From Cristatella mucedo (lineage: Eukaryota; Bryozoa; Phylactolaemata; Cristatellidae): a stretch of DNA of 64,000 nucleotides. Each line of letters opens with the position of its first letter. The stretch's first letter is position 1. The position numbers were made by a program, and so were the translations under genes. Of this stretch, positions 54,008 to 64,000 are shown piece after piece. The DNA lies in contig WPIO01000006.1 of assembly GCA_009760855.2 (NCBI GenBank), forward strand, positions 12,883,501 through 12,947,500, given 5' to 3'. The notes under the pieces were generated by a model, which saw only the letters and a list, made by a program, of their open reading frames with translations, searched no databases and was not told where the DNA came from.

Positions 54008-54120
54008 ATAATAATAATAATACTAATAATGCACTTGATAAAGCGTCCTCAGAGAACTCAATCTCTATCTAGGCGCTTTTCATTTGCTGCAAAGGGAAAT
54101 GCAATTGAATAGTGAGTAAT
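54008..54120 (-). mobile_element. L2-a 3' tail only
   Basis: (AAT)n followed by aaagcgtcctcagagaact, tctaggcgctttt and catttgctgcaaagg. An extreme 5' truncation that kept only the stem-loop region. Confidence 0.85.
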
Positions 54121-54431
54121 GTCAGATCTCCGCAGCCCCTCGATCATTGCCGAACGCCACCGGCGACGCTGAAGCTGCCGCTCGTCGAAGGCGAACCGCC
54201 CGACGGACGCTCTCTCTCTCTCTGGCTCCGCCTTGGAAGGCGCCGGGCGGTACTCGCGCGGCCGGGCTATCGGTGCGCTAAAAGGGGGACCCGCCGATTT
54301 TGCGTCGGCTTCTCCGGTTGCGGTGGGGCAAATGCTACCGCCCCCCAGTTCGCGACCCTGCCCAGCTCGATGGCGCACAACCGCATGCCTTCGACCTTGA
54401 AATTCAGCAAAGCGACCTTCGATCGAACGCC

Positions 54432-54540
54432 ATAACAATAATCTAATATTAATGCATTTATCTAGCGCCCTCAGAGAACTCGATCTCTCTTTCTAGGCAC
54501 TTTACATTTGCTGCAAAGGAAGGACGATCGAATGGCAAGA
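54432..54540 (-). mobile_element. L2-a 3' tail only
   Basis: Short AT-rich tail, then agcgccctcagagaactcga, tctaggcactttacatttgc and tgcaaaggaagg: again only the terminal stem-loop region, about 310 bases from the previous tail in the same orientation. Confidence 0.85.
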
Positions 54541-55244
54541 AATCATGGGATTGCAAGATGCGAACGACTCAGCAAGATAGGATGGAGCAATTAGAAGGTC
54601 CACCTCGCCGCACACATTTTGCGCTTTCACTCTCCTACCCCGACCGCCGTTCGGCCTCAAGGGCTGACTAGAGGAGGACAGGGCAGTATCCACCGCTACA
54701 CATCGAGTTCCGGTTTTCTGGCACAAGAAGCAGCTGATTGGACGCATGAGTGAGCACTTAAGTAGGGTGAAGAAGGAAAAGAAGACCTAGTTTTGTAGCG
54801 CTCCAGCTCGCCTCGCGCAGGTTGCGTCAGAATCAAGCAAGCGATGCAGGACAAGCGACGCTGCCTGGAAAATGTGGTCATTATATTACATCCGGACTTC
54901 CAAAGCGATCAAATCCCAGAGCAGGGACTTAACTGAGGCGAACCACGGAGGGCGGCCCGACCTCGACTTTGCCATCGGCAGCCACTCGTAGCCAACTAGA
55001 ATGGGAGTGCCGGCCGCCTTGTACGGCTCTTTAGGTCCTCCAGGGGAGGGGGTCGGTGGGAGGAGGCGGAGTCGGGGCACATGGCCCCCTTACCTCCGCC
55101 TGCCGGCGTGCTAACGCTCTTCTTTGGGTCACGGAGTCGAATAGCCTCCAGTACGAGAAGAGATACGCCCCGTAGCCTCGACAAAGAATTCACGAGTCCA
55201 GCTACGTTGCACACTTTGACTGACAAAAGGGCCAAACATGGGCA

Positions 55245-55452
55245 GCCCGCGGCGGGAGCGGCCCGCGGCGGGAGCGGCCCGCGGCGGGAGCGGCCCGCGG
55301 CGGGAGCGGCCCGCGGCGGGAGCGGCCCGCGGCGGGAGCGGCCCGCGGCGGGAGCGGCCCGCGGCGGGAGCGGCCCGCGGCGGGAGCGGCCCGCGGCGGG
55401 AGCGGCCCGCGGCGGGAGCGGCCCGCGGCGGGAGCGGCCCGCGGCGGGAGTA
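55245..55452. repeat. 16 bp GC-rich minisatellite, 13 units
   Basis: Unit gcccgcggcgggagcg, thirteen times with almost no variation; only the last unit differs. Each unit holds a SacII site (CCGCGG) and four CpGs. The unit length is not a multiple of three, so the long reading frames through it (period 16 residues) are artefacts. Confidence 0.97.
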
Positions 55453-57559
55453 GCAGATTGCCTGGACGAGGAGACACCTGCACGAGCTGCTTTCGCGCTG
55501 CCACTTGAAAAGCTTTCCGACCAAGCCGAGTGGCCGTCTTGACTCCGCCGCTACTTTCGCAATGGCTAAGTAGATGGCTTATAGCTTGCGGTTCCGTTTC
55601 GGAGTAGACCTAGAGACGCCAGCGTTAATAAAGATATCCCAGCCCCGTAGCCAAGCAACTAGTAGCTGGGCTGCTTTGCAAGGCAGATCGCCTCTAACAA
55701 AAAGTCCGCGCTACCAAGCAAACAACCTACGCTGACGCGTGTACATGGACGATACCAGCACAAGTTACCAGTCAAGGACAACGGGGACGCAGATCCAGCT
55801 CAGAAATTCCTCGGGGCTGGTTTAGTGATAGCTGGCTTCCGAAATTCCTCCGAGCTCCGCTCAGTGCTCGTACGATCTTCCAAGCATTTCGATATTCGTA
55901 GATCTGCATACCTCAGTGCTACTGGATGGAGGCCAAGTTCTACTGTAGCCGCGGATATGAAATTAATGGTGATCGGTGGCAGTAGCTCAAACAGTTTATG
56001 AAGTAAATCCGACAACGGTTTCTCGTAGAGTCTATGCTATTGATTACCAGACAGCCGCAACAGACAACACTCCAGCCATTTTAATACGAGGTTGGTTGCC
56101 CAGCTGATGTACTAGGATGGACTGCCGAGCGCTACCGTTTCGAGCGTGCTGCAGCGGCTCCTAAACTAAAGCGCTTCGCCACAAACGAAGCTCGAGGACG
56201 CGGGCGCTCGTCGTAGCAGACGAAAGACGGACATACTGGTGGAGCGAGTGGTGGATTCCCAAAGCGCAGCTAACGAGTCAGCTAGGAGCCACGCAGATGC
56301 GTGCACGCTGCAGCCACGGTCGCAGAGCACGACAGCCGTCGAGAACTCTCGAACTTTGATAAAATACTCCGTCTACGCAATAGCGTTGAAATGTCAATTT
56401 CAAAGCTAAAAATGGCACTCACAGCACCGGCCATTACGAGCAACTGACTGATTAACCGTCACTCCCGATCTCTTTCTGTACGGTCTCAACAGCAGCTTAT
56501 AAAATATCCGCTTCCCAATAACTATTATTTGTGGAACCGCGACTAATCTCGAGCGCCAGCAGAATATTGCCCACACAGCACGCAAATATTGCTCCGGTGA
56601 TGGCTTTCCTCTAACGCCATTTTCGATACGATGGAAGGTTTTTAGGATCACTTGTCCAGTGGTATCGTACACGTAAGTCCTCGAGCAGACGCGAAAACCT
56701 TCCGCGTTTTGAATAGATTGAAGACTTGGGTTCGCAGTTTTGGCTTCACGCGTATGCGAGTATCTGCTCTTCTCTGTAAGTGGAAACCTGAAACAGTAAA
56801 GATGGAGCTGCGAGCCGACGGAATTGCAGCTCGTAACGCCGGGCCGGCTTTCCTTCACTTTCAGCCAGCTGACTACGAATGAGAGTTTCACCGAACTAAG
56901 AAGTCCAGCTCAGAAGCTGGGACGGCGGGACCTACGGACGCTCCTGTCTGCTCGCGCTGTCCTGGCACGCGAGAAATTCCGCTCTCGCGGACATTGAACT
57001 CTTACTGCAGCGCGTGCCCCCCTCCGTCCTATCGGCATTTGCTTCGTCGTCCGAAGTCTCGACCGCGCGCGCACGCGCGCGCGCCATCCCTTCGGCGCGT
57101 GGCTCGGCGCCCGCGCCGCCCGTTAGTGCAGCTTCTTGCGGGTCCTGCTCGATCGCCGCGCTGCTCGGTGCGCCAAAGAATGCAATTTCCCTAACGTCAT
57201 TCGAAAGCACTCCTCGTGAATTCAACTCTCCCTCTGCCGCGGCGCGTGCATCGGGCATCTCCCACCGGAAGATGAGGGTGAAGCGTGAAGCGGAGGTGAG
57301 GGACGATAATCTCCAGCGTGTCTTGAATTGTTTCAAGCCGCCAAGGTAATGATAAAGGGTTGACCCTAGTGAAGGTTGGCGCGATTAGTGATGACGATCC
57401 CGATTTGTTTGCCGCCGTTACCGAGACTACCCGGCAAAAAGCGACGCTAACCCGTCAGGCGGCTTCTCTTTCTTTCTTTCTCTACCGCGAGGTCCTTTCG
57501 GTGGCTGAATTGCAGTCACTACTCTCGCTGTGCGCAGAATTGTGAGCCGTCTGCAGTAC

Positions 57560-58122
57560 CATCGACAGCTGCCCCTCGAATATTTTTTCTTATCGAGCGC
57601 CTCCGACCGTCAGCTGCTAACTGCACTAGTAGTCGTCTATCGCCACACCCCACGCGTGCAAGACTTGCTTTATTTCACATTTTCCGATCGTATTTTGATT
57701 CTTTCTTTCAGAAATTGTCCTCTCCTTATGCAGGGCAATTTCAATATGCATTTCGATGACCCAGCTGATCACCACATGTGACAAATTTCGCATTTAGCCT
57801 AATTCATTTTCTATGCTGGCTCATGCATGTGCAGTGCCCAATGCACGTCAAAGGTCACGGTCTCGATCGCATATTATCGCTCGACAGTTCACTGTCACCT
57901 CCAGCTATTACCGATATCTGCACATCTAAACACATATGGATCTGTATCTCTCCGCAGCACATATCCCCTGCAGTAGGAGTAATTGTCTGCAAATGCGAAA
58001 CCTTAAGAACCTCAATAATGAAGCTGTTTGCGAAAAATTCTTTTTTCGCTCCACATCTGCTCAACTCTTCGTGGGATCTACCCACACTGGCGGAATGCTA
58101 CAACACAAATGTCGCCGATAAT
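57560..58122 (+). mobile_element. LINE endonuclease-domain fragment
   Basis: With one frame change near 57778 the plus strand reads like the end of an APE-type LINE endonuclease: LLTALVVVYR, MQGNFNMHFDDPAD (GDFN motif), MHVKGHGLDRILSLD (GHxLD motif), TSKHIWI (final SxH position), then SSWDLPTLAECYN. It stops where an opposite L2-a begins, so it was cut by that insertion. Confidence 0.7.
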
Positions 58123-58762
58123 CTATAATAATAATAATAATAACAATAATGTACTTGATAAAGCGCCCTCAGAGAACTTAATCTCTTTCTAGGCGCTTTA
58201 CATTTGCTGCAAAGGGAAATGCAATTGAATGGTAAGTAAAATCATGCTTGAAAAACAAACAAAATGAATAACATGGTTAGGGGTGACATGCACAGGGTCA
58301 GCATGCAAATATGGTTAGTGGCAGCATGCACAGTGTCAGCATGCATAAGCACATGAAGGACAAATCACAGGGACCCACTAAATGCTGTCCTAAATAGGTG
58401 TGTTTTTAAGTTCCTTTTAAGTGTGGTCATGTCAGGGGATGTTCTGACGCAAGTCGGGAGGGAGTTCCAGGCTTTTGGAGCAAACGAACTAAATGCACGG
58501 TCTCCAAAGGATTTAAGGTTTGTACGAGGTATTGGTAGACTGTTGGATTCCAAAAAGTGGGTGGTACGATGCTTGGCCTGATGGGGTAGTATATCTGAGA
58601 GATAGGCTGGAGCCAAAGAATGAAGGGACCTAAAAGTGAGCGACAAAACCTTGAAGTCAATCCGTTGCTTGACTGATAGCCAGTGCAGGTCGGCGAGAAG
58701 TGGAGTAATGTGGCAACTGCGACGCTCACAACAGACAAGCCTAGCTGCAGAGTTTTGCAATC
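58122..58762 (-). mobile_element. L2-a LINE 3' copy with ORF2 C-terminus
   Basis: (AAT)n, intact stem-loop, full 3' UTR and 131 open codons ending TAFSGSL on the minus strand, nearly the same as the 50.2 kb copy. Truncated in the QNSAARLVC block. The two copies look young relative to the others. Confidence 0.93.
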
Positions 58763-58764
58763 TG

Positions 58765-59400
58765 AATGAGTTTTCTTATCTGACTAAGAATCATATATGT
58801 CCTCGCCAAAAATAGCCAATGGTTACCACTAATGTTAAACTAGCTAGGGCTACTCAGCGAAATCTTGAAAAAGCGTATACAAAATCTGGTCTCTGCTTGT
58901 CTATCAAATTGCATTGGAGGATAATCGTAGGTCGTACCAATTGGTCACAGCAACGACCAAGTCTAGCTTCTAGAAGAACAGTTGACGCATAAAAACCTTC
59001 CTCTATGGACGCTCATGAGACGGAACCGCTGACATCGCCCGCTGGTGGGGGCCCTAGCTCTTAGCACGACATGCATAGATCCTTTCTCCGCGAGATTCAC
59101 CCGGTACGCATCGATGCGCATCGCATTAAGCGCTTTATCCATTGATTAATATCCCTGCCGAACGTCGACTTTGAGAGCTGCTGCGGATCTGAAGTGAAAA
59201 GAATGGGAGCGGACGTCACGTCCGCTTCCATTCGCTTCTTCGCGAGCCCGTCGATTTATTTTACGATCCTGGCCTCCGAATATGTGCATCTCTCGCCTCG
59301 GTCCGCACTCTGGCTAGCTTAGCTTTATTGAGCCTCTCGTTTTACAGCACTAATTTTCGTTGCGAGCTAAAATTAGGTTAGGTTCCAACTAAACGAAAAA
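58765..59400. other. No gene or repeat recognised
   Basis: Only short frames; unique sequence between the L2-a and SINE-1 copies. Confidence 0.55.
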
Positions 59401-59401
59401 T

Positions 59402-59552
59402 TCATATCTGGTTTGGTCTAGCGGTTAAGGTGCTCGCCCCGACCGAGGTCTGACCGAGGTCGTGGGCTCGAGCCCCGAGGCATATGTGAAGCGCCTGAAT
59501 AGAGATTAAGTTCTCTTGGGGCGCTATATAAATGAATGATATATTTTTTTAT
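59402..59552 (+). mobile_element. SINE-1, best full copy
   Basis: tRNA-derived SINE. A-box-like TGGTCTAGCGGTTAAGG, B-box-like GGGCTCGAGCCCCGAGG, short body, then the stem-loop AAGCGCC...agagattaagttctct... GGCGCT and an AT-rich tail. The terminal stem-loop is that of L2-a. Confidence 0.92.
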
Positions 59553-59704
59553 ATATTGGCTATGCCTCCCCAGCCAGTGTCCTTATTGGGTGGTCAGACG
59601 TACGGAGCACAGTGCGAAAAGACCAACGAGGGCGTAACCTAGACATACATTGATATCGTTTTCGGTCACTCTAGATTGGATGTGCATTCTGCACTTATCT
59701 CAGT

Positions 59705-60242
59705 AATGATAATCATAATAATAATTATAAAGTTGCATAGCACCACCCTCAGAGAAATTAATCTCTTTCTAGGCACTTTACATATGCTGTAAAGGAAGCA
59801 CGATCAAATGGTTTGTGGTTGCATCCACGCGTCAGCAAGTACAGTACGGTTTGAGGTAACATGCACAGTGTAAACATTTCAATATGGTTAGTGGCAGCAT
59901 GCACAGTGTCAGCACGAATAAGTATACAGAAGAACAAATCTCAAAGCCCCAGCAGCTAACGCTATGAGAAACTTTTGGGCTTTTTAGCTTCTTTTAAATG
60001 TTGTCCAGTCAAGGGATGTCGTGACGTCGGTATGGGATGAGCTCTTTGCTTTGGGAGCGTACGAACCGAGGGACCGGTCTCCAAAGAAACTGAGATTCAT
60101 CTGAGGTTTAGAGAAATATTTGAGGTAGAAATGCCGGTGGTACGAGATGCATGAACTGGCGGGGGAGTCGTTCTCATACGGAGACTGGATCCAGAGAATA
60201 AAGGTACCTAAAAATAGGCGACAGAACCTTGAAGTCGAATTC
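59705..60242 (-). mobile_element. L2-a LINE 3' end, diverged
   Basis: Imperfect AT-rich tail, stem-loop with substitutions (caccctcagagaaattaatc), 3' UTR with the tgcacagtgtcagcac motif, and a damaged ORF2 end (minus strand FFGDRSLGSYAPKAKSS). Confidence 0.85.
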
Positions 60243-60639
60243 ATGCGACGAAGAGGCCACTCTGAGAGCATTTAGCAGGTCTAACACGAACTACCGTGTG
60301 CAGGGTCCAGAGAAAACAAATGGATTAAGGAAGACTCGTGCAGACTATAGCATCAAACCTCCAGAAACCGACAGAGCCCAGCCTGCTTCCGGGTGGCATA
60401 ACCGTCTCCATTGGAGAAAAAATATTGTGGCTCGGAAAAATATTTTGCTCAAAGAATGCATTCTTTCATCCGGCATATCGCTTCAAATAGCTGTCTTACG
60501 CTGCACTGTGCACCGACTATTCAGCTCGATACTAAACTATAGATAGTGCTATAGAATACATTACAGTGCCTGTTGGCAAAGCTAAGTACTGGTGAGGCTA
60601 TTTTAGAGTATTTGAAATATCAACTAAAGTGCTCGATGA

Positions 60640-60951
60640 ATCTGCACTGCCGAGTACGTCGCCATGACAAGATTCTGGGGAACCTGACGTCAAAAATGGC
60701 TGAACTGAGAAATGAAGGTGAGACTGAGACGTCGGTAGAAGCAAATATTGCTGGTCCTCGGAGGTGTCTCATTCCTAAATGCATGTCAAGTCACGAAAAT
60801 TGTTCTATTCAAACAAAGTCTACGGATGTAATTTTCCCCATCTGCAGAAGAATGATAAGATTTATTTTATCTAATTTTGATTTAGTGTGCCAGAATCGAT
60901 CTTTCTTCGTTATGGGTGATTTTAACATTAATTTTTACGAGTGCCACGAAT
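60640..60951 (+). mobile_element. Probable LINE endonuclease fragment
   Basis: The plus strand reads RFILSNFDLVCQNRSFFVMG followed by DFNIN, matching the GDFN block of LINE endonucleases; the upstream part is not recognisable. It runs straight into the ~170 bp tandem repeat. Confidence 0.45.
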
Positions 60952-61630
60952 AACTGCGATACAGCTGCCACTTCCATAATAAACGACAGAAATTGCGGTT
61001 ATGATTCCAACTTATATAGGATGGTGTTACGTGTTTACCCATCAAATTTTACGCAATTGCGCTTGTCCATTCTCTGGCTATGGCCCTAAAACGGCCCGGA
61101 CCACCCAGCCTTTTAACACATTCAAACTGCAATGCAGCTGCGCTGCCATTTCTACAAAATGCTTCACGAAACTGCGGTTTTAATTATAATTAATGATAGA
61201 AAGTGTTCCAGGTTTCCCATTAAAATTTCATTCGACAGCGAAAGCGCGTTCTCATGCTATGGCCTCCAACGGCCCGAACCAGCGAGCCTCCTAGCATAAT
61301 CAAACTGCCATAAAGCTGCCATTTCCATAATAAGCGTTTCGCAACTGCGATTTTGATTCCAAATTACGTAAAACAGTGTTTCTGGCTAACCAATAATATT
61401 TAGTAGCGGAAGAGCGTTCTTCGGCTTTGACCTCCGATAGTCCGGGCCAGCCAGCCTCCCTACATATTCAAACTGCGATGCAGCAGCCATTTCCACAATA
61501 GGCATCGCACAACTGCAATTTTGATTCCACAATAAAGCAAAACTTACTTTGGGTTTACCCACCAAATTCCGTGACATGGCGCATGCGTGTTCTAATGCAA
61601 TGGCCTCCGATGGTCAAGGCCATACGAGGC
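60952..61630. repeat. Tandem repeat of about 170 bp, four diverged copies
   Basis: Copies start near 60952, 61124, 61302 and 61470 (periods about 172, 178, 168 and 160). Each runs: aactgcgatgcagctgcc, atttccataataagc, caactgcgattttgattcca, a tttacccatcaaatt block, gcgcgttctcatgctatggc, then tccgatggcccgg and agccagcctcc. Copies are strongly diverged with small indels. No coding capacity. Satellite-like in unit length. Confidence 0.88.
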
Positions 61631-61631
61631 C

Positions 61632-61989
61632 GTAGCATTATAGCAGTTCAACGCAATCGTATGAAATTTGTTGGGTAAGCCCGGTACAAAGCCTGGGCAT
61701 CAGTACTGAGTTGTAATGGTTTAGGTCCTATCCCATTGGGAGACTCCGGCGTATTGATATGAGCGGACCAGAGGATCGGACCAGAGGAACCACTGAAGTA
61801 CGGGGCACCTCGACGATGGTCCGCTTCTTTTTACTGTTTATTCTCCCCCTCTTGCCGGTGTGATCTCCAAGCGCAGCCTAGGCTTTCACTTCTATACAGA
61901 CACTCGTTTGTACGTTTGCTCTGATCCCTCCTAGCCATCCAGCTCGTCGAATTCGCTCAACTATACTGTAGTATGTATTGCTGACATCA
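61632..61989. other. No gene or repeat recognised
   Basis: Unique sequence between the ~170 bp tandem repeat and the decayed L2-a fragment. Confidence 0.55.
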
Positions 61990-62345
61990 GCACTTAGATG
62001 GCAGAAAACTCTCCCAAATTGAATGAGGATAAAAATTAATTACTATTTATGGGCTAACCGAGTGTGACTCAGAAAGGGGAAAGCTTAACGCTCAAAATCG
62101 GCTCTGCCAGCATATCTCTTGTTGTATGCGGCAGAATAGAAGTATCCGGTTCTAAAATGGCCATTCACTAGACGACCACATCAGTTCCACAGTCAAGTCT
62201 GCCAACATTCGGCTTAATATGATGGATGAAAATCGGGCAGGCTTAGACAGGGATACTACATCCAATAGGTTCATGCATTTATAAAATTCTATCTCGACTT
62301 CTGCAACTCTCTGCTGGCTGATCTACTGGTCTTTGCAATTAAAAG
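61990..62345 (+). mobile_element. Highly decayed L2-a reverse-transcriptase fragment
   Basis: Follows the L2-a ORF2 order at DNA level: caaattgaatgaggataaaa (KLNDDKTN region), aacgctcaaaatcggctctg, gacgaccacatcagttccac, agacagggatactacatcc, ctcgacttctgcaactctct. Many stops and indels. Confidence 0.7.
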
Positions 62346-62835
62346 GCTTGTTTTGAGATACATTTCGCAATAAAATCGTGGTCCCGTTAAGAAACTGAGT
62401 GATATATATGAAGTTCTTACGGCCTGTCTACTTATGAAATTTGCACGAGTTCTGACAGAAACTATCTCAAGCGGCATCGGAGAGACAGCGATACTCATAA
62501 TTAATGGCCAACTTTACCTGGAGAGAAATTGGCGCTGTAAAGAGCTGTTATGTAAATGCGTGCCATCGCAGTACGACGAAGCTTAACCTTAATCGCGCCA
62601 AAGATGCTGCGAAAGTGAGCATCTGTAGCCCTCAAATAGCAAAAATTAAATGCAAAGAGTGACAATCTTAGAAGCATTCGCATCAGGCGATCAGATAGTA
62701 CAAGTAACATCAGGAGAATAAGTACACTCCAGAGTAGTTTTCTATACTCAGATTTGGCTTGCTATTGGAATCTTTGACGATCCAATGTGACTGCAGACTA
62801 AAACTGACTTATAGGAGTAGCATTCCTTTGCATGG
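62346..62835. other. Intergenic or 3' UTR of the CUB-like gene
   Basis: No clear AATAAA was seen on the minus strand downstream of the stop at 62836; the 3' UTR end is undetermined. Confidence 0.5.
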
Positions 62836-64000
62836 TTAGACAGATGGTATCGTATCAGGTCGTGAAATGATTCGTCGGGCAAAGTGCCTCGCGACTACTA
62901 AAATTATGCCCAAGGCAACAACACAAACCAAGCTGGCTCCCATTGTCACGATTAGCACTAGAAAGGCGTGAAACAGATCATCGTGCGAACTATCAGCCGG
63001 ATTGTGTGAGTGATTGTGCGGTAAGCTGGAGTTATCAGACTCCTGTGTAGGACTCGTTGAAAATCCTTGCAGATGTAGCCCATTCGTAGTCTTCACGGCA
63101 GATTCGGAAGTGATGCGAGTGCTACTGACAGCCGATTCCATTCCCCGCTCTATACTCGCAGGAGATGATGACAATCGGCCATTAACAGAGCTGCTACCCA
63201 TATCTGTAACGACTCCCAATGTCACTTCTTCGGAAGAGGAATTAGGCGTCAAAGGTGAATGTGTGGGCGACGTAAGTGAGGTTCGCATTTCTGGGCTGTG
63301 CGAGCCGGCGGGAAATCCTTGCGTCGGCCAATCAGTGTTTACCATTGCACTAGCTTGCTGCGTCAAGGCGTGAGAGTCGGCTTCGCTTGCAGCACTGGAA
63401 CGGAAGTGCTCGACATTCATGTTCCGTGTAAAAAAGGTGACCATGTTTGCATTTGGAGAGTTTGCACGCTCCAGCGGAAGGTCTGTGTTCTTTTCAGAAG
63501 GATTGGAGATGACAGCTCCGCTAATCGTTGAGTCCGCTCGCAGATGAGTACTGGCGGGAGTTTCTGACTGCCGGTCGGAGCTATAGGCACTGGCTGTACC
63601 GGCAGAGATTCCAATCGTCGAACTGGCAGGCGGCGAACGATGAGCGAAAGATGAATAAGCAGACGACGGCATTGGAGTTTGCATTTCCGGGCCTTGAGAG
63701 CCGGCGACATATCCCGTGGTTAGAAAGCTAGTGGCCGTCACTCCAGTAGCTTTGTGCACAAAGCCACGAGTAGTGACTCCGTTAGGAGTCGTTGAATGGG
63801 AGAGATCAAGGTCTGCTTCCCCCATTGTAAACATGGTGCTGGCCTCTTCGATCCGAAAGTAATTTCCAGTCATGCCACACGCAACGTTTGACACTGGACT
63901 GCTATTGTTACCATCGTCCCAGACTCGAATAGCTGAGCAATAGTTGTAATTCGGTCGCACTCGGAAGCCAAACGTCTCGATTTGTCCAGGCTTACCTGGT
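62836..64000 (-). CDS. Type I membrane protein, C-terminal part: CUB-like end, Ser/Thr-rich stalk, TM (5' partial)
   Basis: The frame is open from the right edge to a TAA at 62836. The first residues (TFGFRVRPNYNYCSAIRVWD, then DGNNSSPVSNVACG) fit the second half of a CUB domain: I-x-V-x-D-G, SP, then CG. About 270 residues rich in Ser, Thr and Pro follow, likely an O-glycosylated stalk. One membrane segment (AFLVLIVTMGASLVCVVALG IILVVA, near residues 332-357 counted from 63960) precedes a basic 17-residue tail, RHFARRIISRPDTIPSV. A module G-[FY]-x-AGS-x-x-PEM-x-T occurs twice, near residues 83 and 215, so the stalk contains an internal duplication. Receptor or adhesion role inferred from architecture only. 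A possible splice site (CAG/GTAAGC) lies at about 63997. Confidence 0.75.
   Translation of the reverse strand, partial: PGKPGQIETFGFRVRPNYNYCSAIRVWDDGNNSSPVSNVACGMTGNYFRIEEASTMFTMGEADLDLSHSTTPNGVTTRGFVHKATGVTATSFLTTGYVAGSQGPEMQTPMPSSAYSSFAHRSPPASSTIGISAGTASAYSSDRQSETPASTHLRADSTISGAVISNPSEKNTDLPLERANSPNANMVTFFTRNMNVEHFRSSAASEADSHALTQQASAMVNTDWPTQGFPAGSHSPEMRTSLTSPTHSPLTPNSSSEEVTLGVVTDMGSSSVNGRLSSSPASIERGMESAVSSTRITSESAVKTTNGLHLQGFSTSPTQESDNSSLPHNHSHNPADSSHDDLFHAFLVLIVTMGASLVCVVALGIILVVARHFARRIISRPDTIPSV

Larger units (their letters stand above)
52090..57555. other. CpG-rich region without a confirmed gene
   Basis: Apart from L2-a tails and the two 16 bp minisatellites, this block is rich in CpG (notably 52.2-54.4 and 56.9-57.3 kb, including a cgcgcgcgcacgcgcgcgcg-like patch at 57065). 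It could hold promoters or first exons. The 224-, 134- and 111-codon frames lack domain motifs and are crossed by non-triplet repeats or have shadow frames of equal length. Confidence 0.5.

Noticed and set aside
55245-55452. CRISPR-like array
   Set aside because: Units are directly adjacent with no spacers; it is a minisatellite in an animal genome.
55081-55542. 153-codon frame with a 16-residue repeat
   Set aside because: The repeat is a 16 bp minisatellite read three units at a time; all frames are open there.
56406-57349. 161-, 134- and 111-codon frames
   Set aside because: No recognisable family; the plus and minus frames at 57.0-57.3 kb shadow each other equally well.
59402-59480. Functional tRNA gene
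   Set aside because: A and B boxes are present, but the acceptor stem does not pair and the sequence continues into a SINE body and L2-type tail.

Overview
The window is animal (metazoan) nuclear DNA. One gene has short, GT-AG-bounded exons. The rest is dominated by very long microsatellites ((CA)n, (CT)n, (GT)n, (GA)n, pure C or G runs), non-LTR retrotransposon pieces of L2/CR1 type and tRNA-derived SINEs. There is no bacterial-style gene packing and no CRISPR array, IS element or intact tRNA/rRNA gene. The repeat style and the invertebrate-like Rap GTPase-activating protein suggest an invertebrate, possibly a flatworm or other lophotrochozoan; I cannot name the species.

Layout. 0-41 kb is gene-poor: decayed LINE 3' ends (two main families, here L2-a and LINE-b), three SINE families, about a dozen large microsatellites, several minisatellites, and three weak candidate exons (10.2 kb minus strand; 31.3 kb and 37.9 kb plus strand). 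42.3-48.4 kb (+) holds a 13-exon gene for a RAP1GAP-family protein: Ser/Ala-rich N-terminus, GoLoco motif, Rap-GAP domain with the catalytic asparagine, low-complexity Ser/Ala tail, and a C-terminal coiled coil with a small Cys cluster. Its introns carry an L2-a 3' end and a SINE plus (GT)n tract. 48.5-62.4 kb is more CpG-rich and has no long dinucleotide microsatellites. It carries many L2-a copies (mostly minus strand), a LINE endonuclease fragment cut by an opposite L2-a insertion, a 13 x 16 bp GC-rich minisatellite and a four-copy tandem repeat of about 170 bp. 62.8-64.0 kb (-) is the 3' end of a gene for a type I membrane protein with the end of a CUB-like domain, a Ser/Thr-rich stalk, one membrane segment and a short tail; it runs off the right edge.

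How the parts relate. The RapGAP gene and the CUB/mucin gene are separate, on opposite strands, with no visible functional link. The clearest system is the mobile-element partnership: SINE-1 and L2-a end in the same stem-loop, which suggests SINE-1 is moved by the L2-a reverse transcriptase. I found no clearly new gene system. The items most worth checking are the in-frame GT-AG segment between the GoLoco motif and the GAP domain, the extra C-terminal module of the RapGAP, the ~170 bp tandem repeat, the 86 bp palindrome and the opposed C-rich/G-rich minisatellite arms.
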